64,000 nucleotides of DNA. Origin: Rhodamnia argentea (Eukaryota > Streptophyta > Magnoliopsida > Myrtales > Myrtaceae). The DNA is taken from contig NC_063150.1 in assembly GCF_020921035.1 (NCBI RefSeq), forward strand, positions 10,044,001-10,108,000, read 5' to 3'. Below are positions 12,535-23,090 of the stretch, piece after piece (position 1 is the first letter of the stretch; each line of letters opens with the position of its first letter). The translations under genes were made by a program, and so were the position numbers. The notes beneath the pieces were generated by a model, which ran no database searches, was not told the DNA's origin, and saw only the letters and a program-made list of their open reading frames with translations.

Positions 12535-15500
12535 TAGACAATGCCATTTGGGCCCGGAACCGGCCCGTTGACCGGGCCCACGTATCTATAACCGTGGGAA
12601 CCGGCCCGAAACCACCGGTTCTGGGCCGATTCCGAACCGGGAAAAAAAAAATGGGCCCGTGGGGGCCGTGGGGGACGCAGAGAGCCCAACGGCTCTTTGC
12701 GGGTCCGCCCGGCCCCGGCCCACCCCCTCCCCCCTCCCCCAAACCAACGACTCTTTGGGCCGTTGGGACAAAAAAAAAGAATTAAAAATAATTCTTGCCT
12801 ATAAATACATATGCTCTCCCTTTCATTTTTGTCACAAATTCTTTGAATAATCTCTCAAATTTTCTCAAATTCTCTCAAATCGCTCAAATTCTCCCAATTC
12901 TCTCAATCCCGACTCAATTCTCTCAATCGGATTTCCGATCAATTCTCTCAAAAATGGCAAGTGGAAGCAGAAATGTTAGCAATGGCAAGATGACTATGGG
13001 AGATTCCGAGCATCCCATTCCTGAATATGATCCTTGTGAGTATGCATGTTGGGAAGATGACGACGATAATATCAACTATGTCCCGATTCTGAACGTCGAG
13101 CACATCTCAACACAAGAAAGTCTTCATCCTCCCACCGGTGTCGAAGAAACGTCAACGGCAAATGAGCCGGAACGGAAGGGCCGAGATAACACATCCGACT
13201 TGTAGCTACACTTCGACAAGGTACGTGATGAAGGCGAAGGTAAGTATAATATAAAATGTAAATATTGTTCGCAAACATATAAATTTATGAAAGGAGACGG
13301 GTACGGAACATTCTGTCGGCATTTGACGAAAAAACATCCAACGCAAGCGGGGATCGACAATACGCAACAACAAATTTCCGAGTACGCCACTTCTAATCCT
13401 CATCCTATATTTCGTTACACTGATGGACTTTATAAACAAACATTAGCTGAATATGTTGCCCTTGATTATGCTCCGTTTAATACTGGTGAAAATTTTAATA
13501 TGAAATATTTGATAAATACTACGTTGGTTCCGCAAGCGCCAACTATTCGAAAAATACTCTTAAACGCGAACTTTTTCATCTTTATAAAAAAGGAAAAAAA
13601 TCTTTAGCAAAATTTTTTGCGGAATTCAATGGACGCGTGCATATAGGTAGCGATATTTGGAGTGATCCTTGGCAAATTCATTCTTATATGGGTGTCATGT
13701 GTCATTGGATAGGTGACGATTGGACGATGCAAAAAAGACTTATTGCATTCCGAGTTTTTGATGAAAGACATTCGGCTCATAATATTTATAGAATAATTAG
13801 ATAAGTTTTAGAAGAATATAATTTGATAAATAAAGTATTTTCAATTGGTTTTGATAATGCCGCCGCAAATACCGCTTCTATTCCCGAATTAGAAAATATT
13901 TGCAAACCCACTTTTGGCGGACAATTTTTTCACATTAGATGTGCTTGTCATATTTTAAATTTATGTGTACAAGATGGTTTACGAACTCTTGACACTTCTC
14001 TCGCCCCAATAAAGGATGCAATTAAATTTTTATGGAGTCGTCCCCATTTTATGAAATCATGGGGAAAATTTTGTAAACAAAATGGGAAAAGGGCAAGAAG
14101 ATTTCCAAAAGATATTCCGACTAGTTGAAATTCTACGTACGAGTTGCTTCGGCAAACTTTTGATTATAAAGATTTATTATGTATGTTTATTTCACAAAAT
14201 ATTCCCGAAATTACTTTACTACCTCAACATTGAGACGTTTGCAAAAAAATTTTAGATTTTTTGAAAATTTTTAATGATGCTACTAAGACTTTATCTGGTA
14301 TTTATTATCCTACTGCGCATTTATTTTTAATAGAGTGTGTTAATATTGGTAGTGTTTTTAGTGAATATGAAAATGATACCGAATTAGCTCGAACTATTTT
14401 AGTAATGCGAGAAAAATGGTTGCATTATTATTTACAAATTACTCTTGTCTATTTAGTTGGTATTGTTTTTGATCCACGTATTAAATTAAACGGTTTAATA
14501 TATTATTTGAACGTGTATTATCATGATTGTTTACATTTGGAAGATTTAATAGATATTTCAAATATACTAGGACATGTTAAAGAATCTATAGTAGCATTAT
14601 ATGGAGAATTTTGTAGTAGATATAGTTTAAGTGATTCTGGATCTTTACAATCTACTGCCTCACGTAGCGAAGGTGGTAGTTCACTTAGTAAAGGGTATAA
14701 TATGCTTAAGAGTAGGCAAAAAAAATAAAAAATGGCAACATGTAGTATTTCTGAATTAGAAAAATATTTAACCACTCAATTTGAGTTTCGTGATGCGAAC
14801 ATAGTACGATTTGAAATCTGAAGTGGTGGAAGAGTCACCAAATCGATTATTCGTTCTCGTCCTCATCGCTCGTCGATATTAGCAACACATTCTTCAACGG
14901 TTGCGGTTGAACAAGCATTTAGTCTTTGGAGGATTAATTTTGGACTCTCGCCGTTCAAGATTAAGCCCGGACTCTGTGGAAGCTCAAGCTTGTGTCGACG
15001 ATTGGACGAGGGCGAAATATTGACACCAAGAGCTAGATCGTGAACACGAATTTTTTAACGATGATATTGGAGATACCACCGCCACGGGTACCACAACGGG
15101 TAGCGACGATTGACGATGAGGTAAGTTGGGGTTCTTAAAGGTAAAAGAACTACATGGGCTTTAATTCTTCTATCCCCAAGAAGATATGTAGGCGCTTAAT
15201 GATAATTCATTAAGTTCAAGCCCATTCCTCCTCTTTTTTTTTTCCCCATATTTTATTGCAATGTACAATTTAATTGTATTTTATAATTTATAATTTATTA
15301 TGTTTATTTTATTATTTATTATTTTAAAAATTAATATTAAAAAAGGAACCGGAATGAACCGCCGGTTCCGAACCGGAACCTTCGGTTCCGAATCGGAACC
15401 GGAACCGGCCCAAAACCGCCGATTCCGGTTCGGAACCGGAACCGGAAACGGAATTTCCAACGGCCGGTTCCGGTTCCACCTTTTCGTGGAACCAGAACCG

Positions 15501-15548
15501 TGGGTTCCTGAACCCGAATCGGCGGTTCCACGAAACCGGCTGTGTCTA
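12535..15548 (+). mobile_element. hAT DNA transposon, full-length but inactive
   Basis: The element is 3014 bp and is flanked by a perfect 8-bp target duplication, GTTGCATC, at 12527-12534 and 15549-15556. Its ends are TAGACAATGCC and, inverted, TAGACACAGCC. Both subterminal regions (about 12590-12640 and 15340-15540) are dense in GGAACCG/CGGTTCC words. The interior carries a decayed transposase. The paralogous ERF copy 4 at about 21812-21825 has the uninterrupted sequence cgttgcatccctcgg, which is a natural empty site. The insertion lies directly at the start codon of ERF copy 2. Confidence 0.94.
12954..15112 (+). pseudogene. hAT transposase (BED finger and hAT dimerisation domain), broken
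   Basis: The frame starts at MASGSRNVSNGKM and soon reaches a stop near 13203. A BED-type zinc finger follows with CKYCSQTYKF and CRHLTKKH (C-x2-C..H-x4-H). The catalytic-domain region contains IGSDIWSDPW, FSIGFDNAAANTASIPEL and HIRCACHILNLCVQDGL, which are typical of plant hAT transposases. The C-terminal dimerisation region reads STVAVEQAFSLWRINF. Frameshifts near 13590 and 14127 and stops near 13802 and 14231 break the frame. It therefore does not encode a working transposase. Upstream, at 12840-12950, the leader is an imperfect tandem array of 'tctcaaat'-like units. Confidence 0.9.
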
Positions 15549-15556
15549 GTTGCATC

Positions 15557-16048
15557 CCTCCGAAAATGCGAACGAGTTTGTGCGAACGTTTAACGTTGGA
15601 TAGTTTTTATACACACGAGGCGACAAAAAAAAAAAAAGAACGAGGAGTTTCGTGGGGAGAGCACACGTGGCGTGTGAAAAGGCCTTCATGGGGGAGAGAA
15701 CACGTGGCGTCGGAGCGCCAGCTTGGACGCCGATACACGTAGTGGGAAGGAGGATTGAGTTGGAAGTTCCCAGGTGGCAGGTGGAGGGACGGTGGGGGAG
15801 GATGATGTGTTCGATGACAAAGTTGGCCCCGCGTGGCCACGTAGGTGCGACGACCCCCTCGCGTGCGTCATGGACGGACACGTGGACCGAGGCGGGGTCG
15901 CGTGGGGTTCTGAACTTCTAGAGAATTCGTCTTGAACTTACTTATTAGGAAAGGTCCAGAAGAATTGGCAGATCTTTGTCCGTCTCAGGTAGGCACAAGG
16001 AGAAGGAGATGCTTCCGCCGCCAACAACTTTGCCAACAACCCTGCACT
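15557..16048 (-). repeat. ERF upstream region, copy 2
   Basis: This is the second copy of the ERF upstream region and continues directly from ERF fragment copy 2 on the other side of the hAT insertion. The TATAAAAA box (minus strand, about 15603-15610) and two CACGTGGC boxes are intact. The right side is cut at about 16048 by a TIR element, so the distal part present in copies 1, 3 and 4 is missing. Confidence 0.85.
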
Positions 16049-16660
16049 GTAAAAATCCTCAACTTGATCTTATCCCAATTCTACCGTAAATTATTTTTTT
16101 ATCTTATAAAAAATCCTCAAATTTAGGTCTTGTCCCAATTTTATCTTAAAATTTTTACACTCATAAAAAAATCACAAACTTTTACTTGAGTCACAAATCT
16201 GTCCCCACCTCCCTATTAACCCTCCGTCTAAAATTCTCGTTGATAACCAAGAAATGAAAACTCTCAAGCACGAGCTCAGCGAATGAGGGGTATGGAACAT
16301 TCCCAAGCACAAGAGATCGAAGACTTAGAGCAAAATCACTAAGAGAGATTTAAACGGAGGGTTAATAGAGGTATATTTTGGACTCAAATAAAAGTTGATG
16401 ATCTTTTTATGGGACAAAAAAATTTATAGTAAAATTGAAAAAAAAAACCTAAAGCTAGAACTTTTTTATGAGATAAAAGAAAACGTTTAGTGTAAAATTG
16501 GTACTAGAATGAAAATAGAGGACTTATATAAGTCAAAAAAATTTTAGGATAGAATTAAGACTTGACTTGAAGTCGAGATTTTTTTTAACTAAACAAAAAA
16601 AGTTTGTGATAAAGTTGAGACTACACCTAAAGTTGGAGATTTTTCATGAGATAAAAAATA
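16049..16660. mobile_element. Long inverted-repeat element of about 600 bp
   Basis: The left half, reverse-complemented, matches the right half over most of its length; for example, both contain ACGGAGGGTTAATAG followed by similar AT-rich words. There is no coding capacity. The element abuts and truncates ERF upstream copy 2. A long hairpin of this kind could be transcribed into double-stranded RNA. I did not find a clear target duplication. Confidence 0.6.
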
Positions 16661-16959
16661 GAATTGCGATAAGTGTTAAAGTTAAAAGTTTTTTAGGGCA
16701 TCATGCCATGAAAGAAGCCGTATTTTCGACCAACTTTTTTTTTTTTGCCTACTGTATAAGTGCGTCTCAATCATCTACAATAGTGCTCCACAAGCATTTA
16801 ACAATTTATTGGTGCGACCACATTGTTAAGTCTTCCTGAAACTTATTCCTCATCTCTAATTCACATGAATCGGGATAATAACAGACAATTAGAGTAATCA
16901 CGATCCTTAATCATCTAAATTACAAATGTATCTCCCCATGAATAATCTAAGTGTTGTAA

Positions 16960-17006
16960 GTGCACCTTGGTGTTTCGACCAAAAAAAAAAAAGGTGCACC
17001 TCGGTG
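16960..17006 (+). mobile_element. Minimal LINE-tail insertion with 13-bp target duplication
   Basis: GTGCACCTTGGTG (16960-16972) and GTGCACCTCGGTG (16994-17006) flank TTTCGACC followed by a poly(A) run. One mismatch separates the two flanks. The end sequence matches the other YGACC-poly(A) insertions. Confidence 0.65.
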
Positions 17007-17247
17007 GCAACGCATATTAAACTCAAACCTAGTATATCAGCTTCATGAACTTCCTTACGTCTTCTAAAATTTGATTTTACATCTGAATCGACCCCTTTTT
17101 TGTTATTGTCTTTAGACGCGGACTATCTATCCACAATGTCAAGACAATAAAACTGCTTTGGGAAAAGAAAAATGTTGCACACTGCCCGCACGAAGCTGTC
17201 CATTTCTTAGCATACAAACAAAAGGATAAGAAAGACAAGCTGTCCCA

Positions 17248-17288
17248 TCTGAAATCGGACGGCCAGGGTCTGGCCGTCCGATTTCAGA
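17248..17288. repeat. Perfect 19-bp inverted repeat with 3-base loop
   Basis: The left arm TCTGAAATCGGACGGCCAG is followed by GGT and then the exact reverse complement of the arm. It lies about 525 bp past the stop codon of the minus-strand ERF. No element ends or coding sequence explain it. Confidence 0.9.
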
Positions 17289-17812
17289 CCGAAGCGCCGA
17301 GTCGCAAGTCTTCAAGGTGATCTTTTCCTATCTATCTTAACTATATAAAACTGCCGGATTGGATAGGACAAGGACAGACAGCACTTGTAATTTTAAATTA
17401 TTACCAAGGAGCATCCTAGTTCGCTAGAAAAAAGTGGCAAGAAAAAAAAGAATTCCAATTTCTCTAATTCCATCCCACAAAGTGCTCTAGTCACCAAAAC
17501 TCTAACCCCTCTAAATATACAGAAAAAAACTCCAAAAAAATAAAAAAATAAACAATCAAAAGTAACAAAAAATTAAATTTCAAACATAAAACTCCGATTA
17601 TGTCCTACTGGTACTAACCACTTCATGTTCAAACTTTCTTTTCTTGTTTTTTAAAATGCTCGTATATTGCATGGATAATGTAGGTCGAGCCCCATAAGAA
17701 TTGTTAATTACGTGGGACCCCATAATGGCCCCACAATAATTCACGATTCGAATGACGTTCGTCCACGTGGTCTGTGGAAACCATGCAACTCTCTCTCTCT
17801 CTCTCTCTTCGT

Positions 17813-18568
17813 TCATGGAGGCAAGTGCATGGCCGTCCACTCCTCGAGCTCCTCCTCCTCCTCTAGCTTCTCCCAGAACTCGTTCACTCCTCTCCCGTCG
17901 TCACGCTCAAGCCACGGAGCTCCTTCACCGGCATTGTTGTCCACTTTCACTTCGGCCTTCGGTTTGATCGTTTGATCAGCCTTGCCGTCCTCCGTCACGT
18001 CCCCACCCGTATTGGCGACGGTACTCCCACACTCGCTCTGCGGCGGCGGCTGAGGGAAGTTCAGCTTGGCCCGCACGCCGCGGAACTCGAGCGCTGCCCT
18101 GTCGTAGGCGCGGGCCGCCAGCTCCGCTGTCTCAAATGTCCCCAGCCACACCCGCGCTGCCCTCCGCGGGTCCCGGATCTCCGCCGCCCACTTCCCCCAC
18201 GGCCTCTGCCTCACTCCCCTGTAACAACCCTTCCTCTTCCTGGTGGCGTTCTTATTGGCCTGCGCGGAGTTGTTGCCCGGCGTCGTCACGGCTTTGCCCG
18301 GCGCGAAGAAGTTGCACCCGAGGCAGCCGTTGATCTTGCACACGGGGCACGTGGCCACGTCGGGGAGGGAGAGCATGGTCGGGGGGGCCTGCTGCTCCGC
18401 CCCGGTCCCACTGGTGGAGGGGAGTGACGACGTGGACGATAGGAAAACCGGGATTCTTTCTGGCTGAGTGGGGCCCGTCCCAGATATGACATGCCTGAGA
18501 GCGTCGACTATGATGATGTGTTCCTGGTCTTGGGTTATACGACGGAGGTTGTTGGGTGGTCGTTGCAT
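17813..18568 (-). CDS. AP2/ERF transcription factor, ERF109/RRTF1-like (group X)
   Basis: Single-exon, intact frame of 251 residues. Residues 115-172 form one AP2/ERF domain ([19 protein letters not shown], then [19 protein letters not shown]), with the Ala and Asp typical of ERF-type GCC-box binders. Upstream, at residues 74-86, is the cysteine motif [13 protein letters not shown], and residues 21-30 read [10 protein letters not shown]. Both are features of ERF109 (RRTF1)-type group X proteins. The C-terminus is acidic and Glu-rich (about 227-245), a plausible activation region. Family members are nuclear factors induced by oxidative stress, wounding and jasmonate. The chosen ATG is followed by the MQRPP start shared with both fragment copies. 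A TATAAAAA box lies 66 bases upstream, with several G-box/ABRE-like ACGT elements beyond it. It is the only one of the local copies with an AP2 domain. Confidence 0.95.
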   Translation of the reverse strand: MQRPPNNLRRITQDQEHIIIVDALRHVISGTGPTQPERIPVFLSSTSSLPSTSGTGAEQQAPPTMLSLPDVATCPVCKINGCLGCNFFAPGKAVTTPGNNSAQANKNATRKRKGCYRGVRQRPWGKWAAEIRDPRRAARVWLGTFETAELAARAYDRAALEFRGVRAKLNFPQPPPQSECGSTVANTGGDVTEDGKADQTIKPKAEVKVDNNAGEGAPWLERDDGRGVNEFWEKLEEEEELEEWTAMHLPP

Positions 18569-19337
18569 TGTTGGTTGACGAGGGTAGGTTGGAAAATGCG
18601 GATGGGTTTACGCGAACGTTTAACGTTGGATAGTTTTTATACACACGAGGCGGAAAAAACACATGAAAAAGAAGGGAGCTTCGTGGGGAGAGCACACGTG
18701 CCGTCTGAAAAGGCGTTCATGGGGAGAGAACACGTGGCGCCGGAACCCCAGCTCGGACGCCGATACATGCAGCAGTGGGAAGGAGGAATTGAGTTGGAAG
18801 TTCCCAGGTGGCAGGTGGAGGGACGGTGGGGGAGGATGATGTGTTGATGACATAGACGGCCCGGTGTGGCCACGTAGGTTCGACGACCCGCTCACGTGCG
18901 TCATGGGCGGACACATGGCGCGAGGAGAGGTCGCGTGGGGTTCTGAACTTCTAGAGAATTCCTACTGAACATACTTATTAGGAAAGGTCTGGAAGAATGG
19001 CAAATCTTTGTCCGTCTCAGGTAGGTACAGGAGAAAGATATGTTTCCGCCGCTAACAACTTCGCCAACGACCCTGAACTAGGAAAAAGAAAAACCCAATT
19101 GTGGCCAACCTTAAATTCCCCAAAAATATTTAAATATGCCGTATAATATTTTTAGACGAAACCAGTTAGCATAAAGTCATGAATTGTCACCAGTAATGCT
19201 GTCGGGCGAGCCGGAAAAGAGCCAATTTGGAGTCTTGGCGAGTCAAAGAACACAGAGAGAGAGAAGGAAACACGTTGAAAACGAGAGGAAAATCACGGAA
19301 AGAAATCGCTTTGCCGAGAAGAAACTACACGTTCAAG
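18569..19337 (-). promoter_or_regulatory. ERF promoter region, upstream copy 3
   Basis: On the minus strand, TATAAAAA lies at 18634-18641. Palindromic G-boxes CACGTG occur at 18695-18700, 18731-18736 and 18893-18898, with a further ACGT core near 18871. ACGT elements in this density are typical targets of bZIP factors in abscisic-acid and stress responses; that reading is family knowledge, not shown here. This whole region is repeated at 9575-10340, 15557-16048 and 21825-23090. On the far side it joins the gypsy fragment at about 19338. Confidence 0.8.
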
Positions 19338-21264
19338 GCGCTGCAACGAACAAGTCCTGAAATTTCAAAATTCGAGAAGAGATATTAGAAGGAAAAAGGC
19401 CCAATTTTCAGGTGTCGGAGGATAGAATTCTAAAATATCATGCACATCTTTGCATGCCCAATGACATTGAATTGAGGAACGAAATTTTGTCAGAAGCCCA
19501 TTGGAATAATTATAATGTTCATCCGGGAAGTACGAAGATGTATCAAAATCTTCGTCAACATTATTGGTAGAATGAGATGAAGGTTGATATTACCAAACAT
19601 GTTTTGAGATGTTTGACGTGTCAACAAGAGAAAGCTGAACATCGTTACTTAGGTGGAATGTTGAAACGGCTGGAAATACCTGAATAGAAGCGAGAGCACG
19701 TAACAATGGATTTTCTACAAAAGTTACCAAGGACACCAAAAAATCACGATGCTATTTGGGTGATAATGGATCATTTGACTAAATCAGCTCACTTTCTAGC
19801 TATGCAAGTAGATTATACGTTGGAAAAAATATGCAGAATTGTATGTCCAACAAATAGTTTGATTGCATGGAATGCCGGTAATCATCACATATGATCGAGA
19901 CCCAAGGTTCATCGCAAATTTCTGGCAGAGTCTCCAAACAGCATTGGAAACAAAACTTCAATACAATACCATTTTTTCATCCCCAAGCTGATGGTCAATC
20001 AGAAAGAACCATCCAAACGTTGGAGGATATGTTGCGAGCGTGGGTGATCGACTTCAAGGGTAATTGGGATGACCACATGCATTTGGTAGAGTTTGCGTAC
20101 AACAACAACTTCCAACAAAGCATTAGCATAGCTCCTTTTGAAGCATTGTATGGAAGAGCATTGTATGGAATAGGTAGGACTCCTATTTGCTGGAATGAAG
20201 TAGGAGAAAGAAGACTTATGGGGCCAGGGGTAAGTCCAAATTACATCGACACGATGAAAGTAATTCGATATCAACTCAAAAGCGCACAAAGTCGTCATAA
20301 GAGTTATGCCGACAAATGTCAAAGGCCATTGAAATTTAATGTTAATGATCATGTGTTCCTAAAAGTGTCACCGATGAAGTATGTCTTGCGATTTGGGAAG
20401 AAAGGCAAGTTAAGTCCAAGATTTATTGAACCTTTCAAAATTCTCAAGAAGATTGGTGATTTAGCTTATTGATTAGCACTACTCCCAAGACTTTTCAATG
20501 TCCATGATGTCTTTCATATTTCTATATTGAAGAAGTATGAACCGGATCCTACGCATGTATTGAATTTCAAAACGATCGAGGTAGACGAAAAGATAACCTA
20601 TATGGAAAAGCCATTACAGATTTTGAACCGAAGGGAACAAGTCCTTAGGAACAAAACCATTCCTTTAGTCAAGGTTTTGTGGCAATACCACGATTTGGAA
20701 GAAGCGATGTGGGAAAGCAAAGACGATATGAGACACAATTATTCACAGCTTTTGAATGAACATGTAATTTTAAATTTCGAGGATGAAGTTTTTTAAGAGA
20801 TGAAGAGTTGTGATATCCTGAAAATTCTTATGTTAATTTATATCATGTTGGAGTTTGTAGATTAGAAATGTCACATGTGAATTCGAGTTGGGTGGTTTAC
20901 GTGGTAGTAGAAGAGGCACGAAGTATATTTTCGTGTCCGTAATTACTGAAAAATATGTTCTTTAGAATTGGATTGCTAGATATGTGTTTTCGTATGGATT
21001 TTCTATAGGGACGACAAATCACGTAAGCGCCACATTAGTCGTTAACGGTGATTGATGCGCTCCGGGTTTATGTATCAAACAAGTGATAGATTTGAAATTC
21101 ACTTGAGTTAAATATTTTCTCGTGTATGCTGAGTTTTACCAAATGTTTTAACGTTTTCAACATATTTTTGCTAACATATTTATATTTAAATCAGACATTA
21201 ATTTTCTTGTTTACTTACTGATTTGCTTGTTACTTTGAGTAACTTATCGAATATCTACTTTGGC
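19338..21264 (+). mobile_element. Truncated Ty3/gypsy element, copy 2 (integrase to 3' LTR)
   Basis: This has the same structure as the piece at 10370-12275. The zinc-binding region is HWNNYNVH..CLTCQQEK, followed by MDFLQKLPRTPKNHDAIW and DHLTKSAHFL, then the catalytic-core end VEFAYNNNFQQS and a C-terminal region ending VLWQYHDLEEAMWE. It is slightly better preserved than copy 1, with an open frame at 19891-20472. Several stops sit where tryptophan or arginine codons would be expected, as C-to-T decay would produce. An LTR-like region covers about 20810-21264. The 5' part of the element is missing, and both copies share the same truncation. Confidence 0.88.
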
Positions 21265-21818
21265 CGGTGTGATGTTGTTGCCCTGCGTCACCACGGCTTT
21301 GCCCGGTGCGAAGAAGTTGCACCCAAGGCAGCCGTTGATCTTGCACACCGGGGAGGGAGAGTAGGCTCGAGGGGCGAAATGGATCCCCTAACATTGAGGA
21401 TCCATGTTAGGGGTAATATAACTCCCCATTGGATCGTCCACTTCTCATCGTGACGATCAACAATCAATCACGTCAATCAAAAAAAATTTCAACCCAAAAT
21501 TTTCCCCCTCTCAATTGCATCAATAAAAAAAATTTCCCACCCAAAATTTTCCCTCTCTCAAAATTTGAATTGACTAATTATTAGCGGTCCGATGAGAAAT
21601 GGACGGTCCGATGAGGGGTTATGTTACCTTTAACATAGATCTCCAATGTTAAGGGATCCTAATCCCTCGAGGGGACTTGCTGCTCCGCCGTGGTCCCACT
21701 GGTGGAGGGGAGTGACGACGTGGACGATGGGAAGGCCCGGATTCGATCTGGCTGAGTGGGGCCCGTCCCAGATATGACATGCTCGAGAGCGTCTCGTCGA
21801 CTTGGGTGGTCGTTGCAT
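21265..21818 (-). pseudogene. ERF109-like N-terminal fragment, copy 4
   Basis: Starting at ATG 21818, this has MQRPP, then the same deletion and frameshift as copy 2. The remaining HVISG..QPERIP-like and [20 protein letters not shown] regions are separated by a 291-bp MITE. It ends before the AP2 domain at the junction with the gypsy LTR. It cannot encode a DNA-binding ERF. Confidence 0.87.
21375..21665. mobile_element. Mutator-like MITE, 291 bp, with 9-bp target duplication
   Basis: CTCGAGGGG occurs at 21366-21374 and 21666-21674. The intact paralogous site in copy 2 has a single CTCGAGGGG followed by ac. The terminal inverted repeats are about 50 bp; both contain GGATCCC, then TAACATTG, then ATGTTA and GTAA(T/C)ATAAC. 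Long TIRs with a 9-bp duplication indicate the Mutator superfamily. The element interrupts ERF fragment copy 4. Confidence 0.88.
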
Positions 21819-21824
21819 CCCTCG

Positions 21825-23090
21825 GAAAAATGCGAAAGAGTTTGTGCAAACGTTTAACGTTAGATAGTTTTTATGCACACGAGGCGAGGGACAAATAAAC
21901 ACACGAAGGAGGAGTTTCGTGGGAAGAGCACACGTGGCGTCTGATAAGGCGTTCATGGGGGGGGGGAGAGAACACGTGGCGTCGGAGCCCCAGCCTGGAC
22001 GCCGATACCCAAAGTGGAAGGAGGACTGAGTTGGAAGTTTCCAGGTGGCACGTGGAGGGACGGTGGGGGAGGATGATGTGTTTGATGACATTGTTGGCCC
22101 CGTGTGGCCACGTAGGTGCGACGACCCGCACACGTGCGTCATGGGCGGACACGTGGAGCGACGAGGGGTCGCGTGGGGTTCTGAACTTCTAGAGAATTCG
22201 TCCTGAACTTACTCATTAGGAAAGGTCTAGAAGATCTTTGTCCGTCTCAGGCAGGTACAGGAGGAGATGGAGATGGAGATGGTGCCGCCGCTGACAACTT
22301 TGCCAACAACCTAGATTATGAAAAGCGAAATGGATGAATATCGCGAAAAATTTTAAATTGATATATTTATGAGAAATTTATTTTAAAATATTTTTTTACC
22401 ACTAAAATCCTAAATCAGTACACTATTGATAAATTTAGCTTAAACTAATACAATTGTGATAAATTTACCTTTCCTTAGTTTTTGTTAAATTTTATTGTCA
22501 AATTGCTAAATTGAATAGCACGTTGCAATTGACGGATATACACATTTGAGGCTTTCACCCTCTATTGTATCAATTTAAATTTTTTGTGGTATTAATGCAA
22601 TTTAACGAAAACTAACAAATGATAAATTTATCACATGTGTATAAATTTAGGATTTTTTGTGATCAAAATAATTAATTTAAGGTAAATTTATCACGGATAT
22701 ATCACAATTTGAGATTTTTGATGTTTGGAGTAAATTTATCACAAGTATACAAGTTTAAATTTTTTTTATGATAAAAAAATTAATTTGGGATACATTTATA
22801 ACAAGTATACCAATTTGAAATTTTTCGTGATATTAATCCAGAAAAACCCAATTCTATTGACCTTAAATTCCCCCAAAATAATTAAATATGTCGTCTAATA
22901 TTTTTAGACGAACATAGTTAGCACAAAGTCATGAATTGTCACTAGTAATGCCGTCGGGCGAGCCGGAAAAGAGCCAATTTGGAGTCGTGGCGGGTCAAAG
23001 AACACAGAGAAAGAGAAGGAAGCACGTTGAAAACGAGAGGAAAATCATGGAAAGAAAGCGCATCGCCGAGAAGAAACTAGCGCCACTGAA
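21825..23090 (-). repeat. ERF upstream region, copy 4, with inserted element
   Basis: The proximal part (21825-22320) matches copies 1-3 with CACGTGGC boxes, but the TATA position reads CATAAAAA. The distal part (about 22843-23080) matches 10090-10340, including 'gagccggaaaagagccaat'. A TIR element of about 510 bp separates them. The copy ends near 23090, next to the centrin 3' region. Confidence 0.83.
22330..22842. mobile_element. AT-rich TIR element of about 510 bp
   Basis: The left end AATATCGCGAAAAATTTTAA matches the reverse complement of the right end, AATATCACGAAAAATTTCAA. The core repeats words such as 'gataaatttatcac'. It splits ERF upstream copy 4, and copies 1 and 3 lack it, so they give approximate boundaries. 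Confidence 0.7.

Noticed and set aside
12258-12742. Two overlapping minus-strand frames of 91 and 157 codons as separate genes
   Set aside because: They are two frames of one ERF N-terminal fragment split by a deletion, and the longer one runs into the hAT terminal region.
17712-18467. Plus-strand frames of up to 151 codons across the ERF
   Set aside because: They are antisense shadows of the GC-rich ERF coding sequence.
18491-18916. Open frames on both strands next to the ERF
   Set aside because: They lie in the ERF 5' UTR and promoter and do not stay conserved between the four copies.
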